NCBI GenBank assembly: GCA_028706735.1
Contig: JAQTVS010000136.1
Coordinates: 1-7,204 of the forward strand
DNA: 7,204 nt
Reading direction: 5' to 3'
From: Thiomonas sp.
GTDB taxonomy: Bacteria; Pseudomonadota; Gammaproteobacteria; Burkholderiales; Burkholderiaceae_C
The stretch's first letter is position 1; every line of letters starts with the position of its first letter. Below are positions 1 through 5,064 of the stretch, piece by piece. Under the pieces are notes generated by a model. The model saw only the letters and a list, made by a program, of their open reading frames with translations. It was not told the origin of the DNA and did no database searches. The position numbers were made by a program, and so were the translations under genes.

Positions 1-375
1 CCGCTTGTACGCCTGCAGCTTGGAGAGCGGCGCCAGCGACACTGCCGCCAGCATCACGTCGTGGTGGGCGAGGTGAATGGCGAAGCCATTGAACCCGTCC
101 GCGATCGACGAGCAGGTCGGGCAGCCCGCCGTGTACTCGGGCCCGAACATGAAGTGATAGACAAGAAGCTGCGAGCGCCCCTGGAACAGATCGGCCAGCG
201 AGGCGTTCCCGGCGTCGGTGTCGAAGCGGTAGTCCTTGTCGATGCGCACCCACGGCAGCGCCAGGCGCTGGCGCGCCAGCGCGTCGCCGCGGCGGGTGTG
301 TTCTTTTTCGGCGGCGAGCAGTTCGATCCGCGCCTGCAGCCATTCGTCGCGGGTTCCGGTTGTGTGTGAGGTCAT
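1..375 (-). CDS. DUF899 thioredoxin-like protein, N-terminal part (runs off the window)
   Basis: The minus-strand frame from ATG at 373-375 stays open to the window edge and gives 125 residues. It begins MTSHTTGTRDEWLQARIELL, then has AEKEHTRRGDALARQR and PWVRIDKDYRF. A CPTC motif (encoded near 112-123) follows inside GPEYTAGCPTCSSIADGFNG, then HLAHHDVMLAAVSLAPLSKL. This is the signature of the DUF899 family, cytoplasmic thioredoxin-fold proteins of unknown substrate. Family members are usually about 230-260 residues, so roughly the second half lies outside. The CxxC-like pair suggests redox chemistry, but no reaction is established. The start is fixed by AAAGGAG about 7 bases upstream (378-388 region). 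The gene points the same way as the membrane-protein gene at 577-1233, but 201 bases separate them and the leader has its own candidate promoter, so a separate transcript is likely. The identification is firm; the function is not. Confidence 0.9.
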   Translation of the reverse strand, partial: MTSHTTGTRDEWLQARIELLAAEKEHTRRGDALARQRLALPWVRIDKDYRFDTDAGNASLADLFQGRSQLLVYHFMFGPEYTAGCPTCSSIADGFNGFAIHLAHHDVMLAAVSLAPLSKLQAYKR

Positions 376-377
376 GG

Positions 378-388
378 TTGACTCCTTT
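378..388 (-). promoter_or_regulatory. Shine-Dalgarno site of the DUF899 gene
   Basis: On the minus strand the sequence before the ATG reads CACAAAAGGAGTCAACC-ATG. The AAAGGAG core is a near-consensus ribosome binding site at good spacing, which decides the start at 375. Confidence 0.75.
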
Positions 389-408
389 TGTGGAAAGTTG
401 CGGGTTTC

Positions 409-444
409 TGCCACCTCCCTGGCATTGCGATGCGGGTGGTGGCA
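409..444 (-). promoter_or_regulatory. Strong 36-nt hairpin/palindrome in the DUF899 leader
   Basis: TGCCACCTCCC at 409-419 pairs with GGGTGGTGGCA at 434-444 (10 of 11 positions). An inner stem GCAT (422-425)/ATGC (430-433) closes a TGCG tetraloop, and two bases (420-421) bulge out. The whole 36 nt is used in one nested structure. It lies between the DUF899 start and a candidate -10 TATAGT (plus 452-457, read on minus). If that promoter is real, the hairpin sits at the extreme 5' end of the mRNA, or the DNA palindrome is an operator over the start site. The structure is seen directly; its role is inferred. Confidence 0.5.
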
Positions 445-451
445 TGAGCCG

Positions 452-457
452 ACTATA
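452..457 (-). promoter_or_regulatory. Candidate -10 element upstream of DUF899
   Basis: Read on the minus strand this is TATAGT, five of six matches to the sigma-70 -10 consensus, and it would start transcription about 70 bases before the ATG. No convincing -35 lies at the normal distance, so this is only a candidate. Nothing else was recognised in the gap 376-576 apart from the hairpin and the ribosome binding site. Confidence 0.25.
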
Positions 458-576
458 GGTTGGCGTTTTGGCGTGCGTGAGTAACAAATGCGTCGTGATT
501 CCTGGGGGTGTGGCGCTCGGCGTCAGCGGGCACGCCACTGTCGCCAAGCTTGAAATCGGCACCGCTACCCGTGCCT

Positions 577-1233
577 TTACGCTTTTGCGCGCAGGCGCCG
601 CGACTGCATCAGCGACACGGTGTGCAGCATCAGGAATATCGGCACCAGATAAGCCGGAATGAGCACGTCCGGCATGCCCGACATCACCCCGGTTGCGGGC
701 CCGCCCGGCACCGTCGCGAGCATCGATCCAAACGCGCCGAGCGTGAGGGCTACGACCAGATCGAGGATGCCCAGCCAGTTCCAGCGCCGGAAACGCCTGC
801 TGGCGGCGAAATCGGGCCGACGCAGCAAAGTCAGCAGCACCAGCGGTGCGGTGACGCCGATCGCGATATCGCCCAGCCCGGCCGGAAACGCAAAAAATCC
901 CGGCAGTACGCCGTGCGCATACAAGGCCAGAAACCCCAGCCCGCCAGCGCGCCACGCCTGCACCGCAACGACAACGCGCAGATCGGTTTGCAATGCCAGT
1001 TCCCGAAATCGGGGTGACCAGCGCAGCAACGCAAAAAATGTCGCCAGTGGCGCCAGCACGCCGATCAGGATCGGCAGCGGCGGCGAGCCGGGCGGGTTGG
1101 CGAAACCGTGGCGAGCGCCGAGCACGACGACGATGGCGAACCAGACCGCAAGCACCGCGGCGAGCATGACTTTCGCAGTGGGGCGTTGACGCGTCTCTGG
1201 ATCGGGCAATGATAAGGAAGCAGGTATTGACAT
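577..1233 (-). CDS. Uncharacterised six-helix integral membrane protein
   Basis: The 218-residue protein starts MSIPASLSLPDPETRQRPTA, a short polar head, and then shows about six hydrophobic segments: residues about 21-42, 52-70, 86-108, 112-138, 152-175 and 187-208. A conserved-looking loop reads LPGFFAFPAGLGDIAIG (about 110-126). The C-terminus is basic (SRRLRAKA), which suggests a cytoplasmic end. No transporter or enzyme motif is recognisable, so no function is assigned; it resembles hypothetical inner-membrane proteins seen in proteobacteria. CAGGAGAACATC-ATG gives a good ribosome binding site and fixes the start. It is divergent from the HxlR gene at 1324, and the perfect palindrome at 1245-1277 sits immediately upstream of its Shine-Dalgarno site. 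It is therefore very likely the repressor's main target, and may respond to the same small molecule or redox signal. Confidence 0.85.
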   Translation of the reverse strand: MSIPASLSLPDPETRQRPTAKVMLAAVLAVWFAIVVVLGARHGFANPPGSPPLPILIGVLAPLATFFALLRWSPRFRELALQTDLRVVVAVQAWRAGGLGFLALYAHGVLPGFFAFPAGLGDIAIGVTAPLVLLTLLRRPDFAASRRFRRWNWLGILDLVVALTLGAFGSMLATVPGGPATGVMSGMPDVLIPAYLVPIFLMLHTVSLMQSRRLRAKA

Positions 1234-1244
1234 GATGTTCTCCT

Positions 1245-1277
1245 GTACAGTAACTTGCAGATTGCAAGTTACTGTAC
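1245..1277. promoter_or_regulatory. Perfect 33-bp palindromic operator (O1) between the membrane-protein gene and hxlR-type gene
   Basis: The arms are GTACAGTAACTTGCA (1245-1259) and TGCAAGTTACTGTAC (1263-1277), exact reverse complements of 15 bases with a 3-base centre (GAT). The site directly abuts the Shine-Dalgarno site of the minus-strand membrane gene and lies 46 bases before the HxlR start. HxlR proteins are dimeric winged-helix regulators that bind inverted repeats in divergent intergenic regions, so this is the expected autoregulatory operator. The palindrome is seen; the binding protein is inferred from position. Confidence 0.8.
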
Positions 1278-1304
1278 GCTAGCATGGCAACTTTCATATT
1301 GCAA
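1276..1304 (-). promoter_or_regulatory. Candidate sigma-70-type promoter of the membrane-protein gene
   Basis: On the minus strand, TTGCAA (1299-1304) is followed after exactly 17 bases by TAGCGT (1276-1281), with TGC just before it as an extended -10. Transcription would begin near 1269, inside operator O1, so repressor binding at O1 or O2 would block it. The -10 matches consensus at only three positions, so this is tentative. Confidence 0.3.
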
Positions 1305-1314
1305 GTTACTATCA
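1282..1314. promoter_or_regulatory. Second, degenerate operator copy (O2)
   Basis: The right arm at 1298-1310 (ATTGCAAGTTACT) repeats 1261-1273 exactly. The left arm at 1282-1296 matches the expected complement at 10 of 15 positions (including AACTT and the outer AT). O2 has the same arm and spacer layout as O1, and the centres are 37 bp apart, about 3.5 helical turns. It overlaps the leader and ribosome binding region of the HxlR gene, which fits weaker, autorepressive binding. Confidence 0.6.
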
Positions 1315-1323
1315 AGGCTCATC

Positions 1324-1695
1324 ATGAAATCGAGTAAAAATGAATCCCCGTCCTTCGCCCGTTCCCCCTGCCCGGTCGCCAACGCGCTCGAACTGGTCGG
1401 CGACCAGTGGTCGCTGCTGGTGATCCGCGACCTGCTGCTCGGCAAGCGTACCTACAACGAACTGCTCGATTCGCCGGAAAAAATTCCGACCAGCACGCTC
1501 GCCAACCGGCTCAAGCGACTTGAAGACACTGGCATCATCGACCGGGTTGCCTATCAGGAACGCCCGCCGCGCTACGCTTATTCACTAAGTGCCAAGGGCG
1601 CTGATTTGGGCGAGATACTGCTGGCGTTTGTGCGCTGGGGGAAACGATACATTCCGGGCACGAAGACCCTGAAGCCGCTCAAAGGCGGCGGTTGA
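1324..1695 (+). CDS. HxlR-family winged-helix transcriptional regulator
   Basis: This 123-residue protein covers a full HxlR domain. CPVANALELVGDQWSLLVIR (residues about 16-35) is the family's N-terminal helix, with the conserved Cys16 that acts as a redox sensor in some members. DLLLGKRTYNELLDSP, then IPTSTLANRLKRLEDTGII (recognition helix), RVAYQERPPRYAYSLSAKG (the beta wing) and a C-terminal dimerisation helix LLAFVRWGKRYI follow. ATG at 1324 is preceded by CAAGG six bases upstream. An upstream in-frame TTG at 1255 would add a non-family extension translated from inside the operator and was not used. HxlR proteins usually repress a divergent gene and themselves, and respond to electrophiles, quinones or oxidants; the palindromes at 1245-1314 fit that. 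The actual signal cannot be read from the sequence. Confidence 0.95.
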   Translation: MKSSKNESPSFARSPCPVANALELVGDQWSLLVIRDLLLGKRTYNELLDSPEKIPTSTLANRLKRLEDTGIIDRVAYQERPPRYAYSLSAKGADLGEILLAFVRWGKRYIPGTKTLKPLKGGG

Positions 1696-1811
1696 CGGCG
1701 TACCAGCAGCAGTCAATCGACAAAGCATTGGGCTGCGCGCTCTCAACTTCGATTTCGAATTCGCATGACAACCGACGCTCACCACGCAGCGGCCACATAG
1801 ATTGGCAAAGA

Positions 1812-2204
1812 ATGAAGAAAATCCATCGCAACAGAAACGAATCCTCCGCTGCACTGATCGACGCAAGAATCAGTGAACTGAACGACTGGCGCGGCAAAAC
1901 CCTGATGCAGGTGCGCATGCTCATCCAGCAGGCTGAGCCCGAGGTGGTCGAAGAATGGAAATGGAGCGTGCCGTGCTGGTCTTGCGACGGACTGATCTGC
2001 ACCGGCGAGACCTACCAGCGAACCGTGAAGCTGACCTTCGCCAAGGGCGCCGCGCTGCCAGACCCAACGGGTCTGTTCAACGCCGGCCTGGTCGGCAACA
2101 CCCGCCGCGCCATTGATCTGCATGAGGGGGATGACTTCGATGCGAACGCCTTCAAGGCGCTCATCCGCGCCGCTGCCGCGCTGAACAAGCCATCGGCCCG
2201 CTAG
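1812..2204 (+). CDS. DUF1801 domain protein (YdhG-like fold)
   Basis: The protein has 130 residues. A basic leader MKKIHRNRNESSAAL is followed by LIDARISELNDWRGKTLMQV, RMLIQQAEPEVVEEWKWSVP, CWSCDGLICTGETYQRTVKL, TFAKGAALPDPTGLFNAGL, GNTRRAIDLHEGD and a C-terminal helix FKALIRAAAALNK. This order is the DUF1801 pattern (iron-chaperone-like/YdhG fold, small cytoplasmic proteins of unproven role). ATG 1812 was chosen because family similarity begins there. The frame is open back to a TTG at 1692 that overlaps the HxlR stop codon, but that extra stretch is not family-like. The ribosome site (GCAAAGA) is weak. It lies 116 bases after the HxlR gene on the same strand and is probably co-transcribed with it or with the next gene. 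Its biochemical function is unknown. Confidence 0.9.
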   Translation: MKKIHRNRNESSAALIDARISELNDWRGKTLMQVRMLIQQAEPEVVEEWKWSVPCWSCDGLICTGETYQRTVKLTFAKGAALPDPTGLFNAGLVGNTRRAIDLHEGDDFDANAFKALIRAAAALNKPSAR

Positions 2205-2315
2205 CCGGGCAGGCCAGTCGAAATCGCGCAGCGTCGTGCGTCGTGTATGGCAGCAGGACGGTCCAGGCAAGCTTTCTGGCCCCACACGCCGCTCAACCTC
2301 ACCTGGAGTTCCACC

Positions 2316-2780
2316 ATGATCGACACCCCGCATCTCACCGACAGCGCCGAGCAAATCGCGGCGCTCATCCACCTCGACATTCCCCGCGCGGACATGATGC
2401 AGGCATTCGGCCCGGCAGTGGAAGAACTGCTGGCGGCACTGAGGGCGCAAGGCATCGCGCCCCAAGGCGCGGCCTTCGCCCATCACCTGGCCATGACACC
2501 GGAGCGTTTCGACTTTGATCTCGGTTTTTTTGTCGACACCCCCGTCGTTGCCGCCGGGCGCGTGCGCCCTGGGGTGCTGCGCGCCGCCCGGGTCGCGCGC
2601 ACCGTTTACCACGGGCCTTACGAAGGCTTGCCCGATGCGTGGGGCGAGTTCATGCGCTGGATCGAAACCCATGGCCACGCCCCGGCTGCGGACTTGTGGG
2701 AGTGGTACGTCGTCGGCCCGCACCTCAGCCCCAACCCGACGGACTGGCGCACCGAGCTGAACCGGCCGTTGATCGGGTGA
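2316..2780 (+). CDS. GyrI-like effector-binding domain protein
   Basis: This 154-residue single-domain protein shows duplicated-fold features of the GyrI-like/AraC effector-binding family (SHS2 repeats forming a ligand cleft). The N-terminal half has HLDIPRADMMQAFGPAVEEL and FDFDLGFFVDTPV. The C-terminal half has GVLRAARVARTVYHGPYEGL, PDAWGEFMRWIETHG, DLWEWYVVGP and the terminal PNPTDWRTELNRPL motif. The Glu in DLWEWYV occupies the position usually facing the ligand. The protein has no DNA-binding domain, so it would act as a stand-alone small-molecule sensor, sequestering protein or hydrolase-like protein. Members are known in drug binding and gyrase-inhibitor binding. The start is fixed by CTGGAGTTCCACC-ATG. 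It ends 75 bases before the sigma-factor ATG on the same strand, so joint transcription is likely. The ligand is unknown. Confidence 0.88.
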   Translation: MIDTPHLTDSAEQIAALIHLDIPRADMMQAFGPAVEELLAALRAQGIAPQGAAFAHHLAMTPERFDFDLGFFVDTPVVAAGRVRPGVLRAARVARTVYHGPYEGLPDAWGEFMRWIETHGHAPAADLWEWYVVGPHLSPNPTDWRTELNRPLIG

Positions 2781-2855
2781 CGGACTTGGCATCTCGGATT
2801 CTGGGACAAACCATGCCGAGCTCGCATCGCCATCGAACCCAGCTGCGCGCGTGCC

Positions 2856-4190
2856 ATGCGCCAGCCTGACGCCACCGCTGCGGCTGAAATCGCGCGCACC
2901 ATCGCCGCGATCTGGCGCATCGAATCGGCCAAGGTGGTGGCGCACGCGGCGCGCATCACGCACGATTTGGCGCTGGCCGAGGACTGCGCGCAGGACGCGC
3001 TGGTCGCGGCGCTCGAACACTGGCCGGAGTTGGGCATTCCCGAGAACCCCGGCGCGTGGCTGATGACCGCCGCCAAGCGCCGCGCCCTGGACCATCTGCG
3101 CCACCGGAAACTGGCCGAACCGCGCCTCGAGGCGCTCGGCCACGAAACCGATCTGCAGCAATCCATCGCCGCGCGCGAGTCCAGCGAGATGATCGACGCG
3201 CGGCTGGACGACGCCATCGGCGACGAGCTGCTGCGGCTGATGTTCACCGCCTGCCATCCCGTGCTCGCGCCCGAGGCGCGCAGCGCGCTCACCCTGCGCG
3301 TGATGGGTGGCCTGTCCACCGCCGAAATCGCGCGCGCCTACCTCAAGCCCGAGGCCACCATCGCGCAGCGCATCGTGCGCGCCAAGCGCGTGCTGGCCGC
3401 CGCGCATGTGCCGTTCGAAGTGCCGCGCGGCGAAGCGTTGCACGCACGCCTGGCCTCGGTGCTGGAGGTGCTGTATCTGATGTTCAACGAGGGCTATGCC
3501 GCCACCGCCGGAGCGCAGTGGATGCGCCCGGCGCTGTGCGCAGAGGCGCTGCGCCTGGGCCGCGTGCTGGCCGGATTGATGCCGCAACAAGCGGAGGTGC
3601 TGGGCTTGCTGGCGCTGATGGAAATCCAGTCCTCGCGCCTGGCCGCACGGGTGGATGCACAGGGCGAACCGATCCTGCTCGGCGCGCAGGATCGCAGTCG
3701 CTGGGATCCGCTGCTGATCCGCCGTGGTCTCGCTGCGCTGGCGCGCGCCGAGGCGCTTGTCGGTCCGCTTGCCGGCCCGCTTGGCCCCTACGCGCTGCAG
3801 GGCGCCATCGCCGCCTGCCACGCCCGCGCGCCCAGCACCGAGGCCACCGACTGGGCGCGCATCGCCGCGCTGTACGACGCGCTGATGCAGGCCGCGCCAT
3901 CACCCGTGGTCGCGCTCAACCGCGCCGTGGCTGTGGCCATGGCCTACGGCCCCGCGGCGGGGTTGGAGCTGGTGGACACCCTGCAGGATGAACCCGCCCT
4001 GGCGCAGTATCACCTGCTGCCTGCGGTGCGCGGCGACCTGCTGCAAAAGCTGGGGCGCGGCGATGAAGCGCGCATCGAGTTCGAACGCGCCGCCGCGCTG
4101 GCTGGCAACGCCCGCGAGCGGGCGCTGCTGCTGGGCCGGGCGGCGAATGACCCGGACATGACCAATGGAGAAAATGGAGAACGACGATGA
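2856..4190 (+). CDS. ECF sigma factor with C-terminal helical/TPR-type extension (ECF42-like, COG4941/DUF6596)
   Basis: The protein has 444 residues, about twice a minimal ECF sigma factor. Region 2 spans about 12-85 (AEDCAQDALVAALEHWPELG, then NPGAWLMTAAKRRALDHLR). Region 4 spans about 120-180 (LLRLMFTACHPVLAPEARSA, LTLRVMGGLSTAEIARAYL, EATIAQRIVRAKRVLA). The extension carries the family hallmarks EVLYLMFNEGY (about 204-214), AQDRSRWDPLLIRRGL (about 277-292), GPYALQGAIAACHA, VVALNRAVAVAMAYGP and a final helical repeat EARIEFERAAALAGNARERA. In ECF42 sigma factors this extension is needed for activity and there is no classical anti-sigma gene; none is seen here. The usual DGPF/YciI partner is absent, and a GyrI-like gene precedes it instead. 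ATG 2856 has no clear Shine-Dalgarno site, but family similarity starts at once. The C-terminus has an in-frame NGE-NGE duplication. Target promoters are unknown. Confidence 0.94.
   Translation: MRQPDATAAAEIARTIAAIWRIESAKVVAHAARITHDLALAEDCAQDALVAALEHWPELGIPENPGAWLMTAAKRRALDHLRHRKLAEPRLEALGHETDLQQSIAARESSEMIDARLDDAIGDELLRLMFTACHPVLAPEARSALTLRVMGGLSTAEIARAYLKPEATIAQRIVRAKRVLAAAHVPFEVPRGEALHARLASVLEVLYLMFNEGYAATAGAQWMRPALCAEALRLGRVLAGLMPQQAEVLGLLALMEIQSSRLAARVDAQGEPILLGAQDRSRWDPLLIRRGLAALARAEALVGPLAGPLGPYALQGAIAACHARAPSTEATDWARIAALYDALMQAAPSPVVALNRAVAVAMAYGPAAGLELVDTLQDEPALAQYHLLPAVRGDLLQKLGRGDEARIEFERAAALAGNARERALLLGRAANDPDMTNGENGERR
4164..4181 (+). repeat. 9-bp tandem duplication at the 3' end of the sigma gene
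   Basis: AATGGAGAA occurs twice head to tail (4164-4172, 4173-4181). The unit is three codons, so it adds the residues NGE without shifting the frame. It also doubles a GGAG ribosome-binding core, the second copy lying about 7 bases before the ATG at 4187. Confidence 0.8.
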
Positions 4191-4222
4191 AACCCCGCAT
4201 TGTTGGTGCCGACGCCGAATAG
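4187..4222 (+). other. 11-codon reading frame translationally coupled to the sigma gene (micro-ORF or remnant of a lost gene)
   Basis: ATGA at 4187-4190 overlaps the sigma stop with a new ATG, preceded by GGAGA at ideal spacing. The frame reads MKPRIVGADAE and stops at TAG 4220-4222. Overlap plus ribosome site is the normal layout of a co-translated downstream gene, yet nothing recognisable follows. It may be the surviving start of a decayed operon partner, or chance. Translation is plausible; function is not supported. Confidence 0.25.
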
Positions 4223-4406
4223 AGCCATGCCCCGGGTTTGCAGTGAGCCGGTTGATGCGCGCTGAAATTCAAGGTTGGCGCCGCGCGCATCTCGTGTGCC
4301 ATGGCTCAGTCGCTGATCGGCATGTGGCTCAAATCGGCATCGGCGCCGACATTAACCGAATCCTTCGGGTGCGGATTGCGGCAGCCGCTAGCGCGCCGGG
4401 CTGAGG

Positions 4407-4511
4407 TGGACAGTCTTTGTTAAAAGCCTCCTTCTGGCGACGGCTGAACGTCAGGCCTGGACAGACTCTAAAGGAATCTTGTCCGTCGGGTCGGATGGAC
4501 AGACTTTCTTA
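4407..4511. repeat. Three dispersed TGGACAG-type short repeats
   Basis: Copies are TGGACAGTCTTTGTTA (4407-4422), TGGACAGACTCTAAAG (4458-4473) and TGGACAGACTTTCTTA (4496-4511). The first and third match at 14 of 16 positions. Spacing is 51 and 38 bases. They could be protein-binding half-sites or debris of an insertion-sequence end; the sequence alone does not decide. Confidence 0.45.
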
Positions 4512-4512
4512 T
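4480..4512 (+). terminator. Possible weak terminator hairpin
   Basis: TGTCCGTC (4480-4487) pairs with GATGGACA (4494-4501), eight pairs including one G-U, with a 6-base loop. A moderately T-rich GACTTTCTTAT follows. It lies about 290 bases past the sigma stop and is not a classical T-tract terminator, so support is slight. Confidence 0.2.
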
Positions 4513-4611
4513 AGGCATCAAAACGTCGCGGGATCCCTCGGTTGATTTCTCGTTCAGCGGTTGCCACACCTTGACATCTCACGGCCGCGTCGCCCCTCCA
4601 GCGTCAGCCAT

Positions 4612-5064
4612 TCAACCCTGCGCCACACGCATCACACTGAACAAGGCGCCCAGCGCTGCCATGCCGGTGGCAACCAGCGGGCCGACCTGAGAGCCGCGCG
4701 GTGGCCTGCATGCCGCCAGCCGCCGCGCTGCGTGCGCGGGGGGCGGCGAGCAGCATGTTGCGGTTGTTAGGCACCTGGAAGAAACCGAAGCCCAGGCCGC
4801 GCAGCACGGTGCTGGCCACCAGGGGCAACAGACGCTGTTCCCGCGTCATCCAGGCGGCCAGCAGCAGGCCCGCGGCCAGACAACCAGCGCCAAAAGTGCA
4901 GAGGCCGGCGGTGGATACGCGATCTGCCAGGCGTCCGGCCCACGGAGCGGCCACGGCCACGGTCAGGGGCCAGGGGTCAACGCCAGGCCGGTGACCAGCG
5001 CGCTTTCGCCGAGGCGGTTCTGGAAGTCGAAGACCAGGGCGACGATGCCCGCGATCTGCGCGAG
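4612..5064 (-). pseudogene. MFS transporter remnant, C-terminal half (EmrB/QacA-like drug efflux type)
   Basis: Read from about 5064 leftwards, three frames joined together give a coherent MFS C-terminal half. The first segment is LAQIAGIVALVFDFQNRLGE then SALVTGLALTP. After a frameshift come PLTVAVAAPWAGRLADRVST, LCTFGAGCLAAGLLLAAW and VLRGLGFGFFQVPNNRNMLL, ending ATARLSG. After a second frameshift come VGPLVATGMAALGALFSVMR and VAQG-stop (TGA at 4612-4614). The GRLADR loop and GLGFGFFQVPN helix are typical of multidrug efflux permeases. The first break fits loss of one C in the run at 4973-4976 (ACC CCC TGG expected); the second, near 4683-4690, fits a loss of about five bases. The N-terminal helices and start are absent, and the sequence runs straight into a LysR remnant facing the other way. 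It cannot make a working transporter. Confidence 0.82.

Larger units (their letters stand above)
4191..4611. other. Gene-free stretch between the sigma gene and the MFS remnant
   Basis: About 420 bases with no reading frame that looks like a known protein on either strand. It holds the 11-codon frame at 4187, three copies of a TGGACAG-type repeat, and one hairpin at 4480-4501. The two flanking genes converge here (sigma gene on plus, MFS remnant on minus), so terminators would be expected. The stretch may be decayed coding DNA, but no parent gene could be recognised. Confidence 0.5.

Noticed and set aside
510..575. Terminators behind the membrane-protein gene (GGCAC/GTGCC at 558-575, GTGGCG/CGCCAC at 510-538)
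   Set aside because: The stems are only five to six pairs with large loops and have no T-tract on the minus strand.
1255..1323. Upstream TTG start for the HxlR regulator, giving 146 residues
   Set aside because: The extra 23 residues come from the operator DNA and are not family-like; ATG 1324 has a ribosome site and matches the family length.
1692..1811. TTG start for the DUF1801 protein overlapping the HxlR stop
   Set aside because: The overlap is tempting for coupling, but the 40 added residues show no DUF1801 similarity and no ribosome site supports it.
1779..3821. A 680-codon open frame on the minus strand opposite DUF1801, GyrI-like and sigma genes
   Set aside because: Its translation is low-complexity, rich in Arg, Gly, His and Gln, and matches no family. 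It lies exactly antisense to three well-supported genes, as expected from third-position GC bias.
3056..3991. Long plus-strand frame inside the sigma gene
   Set aside because: It is an Arg/Ala-rich out-of-frame reading of the sigma coding region, which is strongly supported in its own frame.
4165..4404. 79-codon plus frame starting at the duplicated NGE repeat
   Set aside because: No recognisable domain, it starts inside the sigma gene, and its composition is unlike the neighbouring genes.
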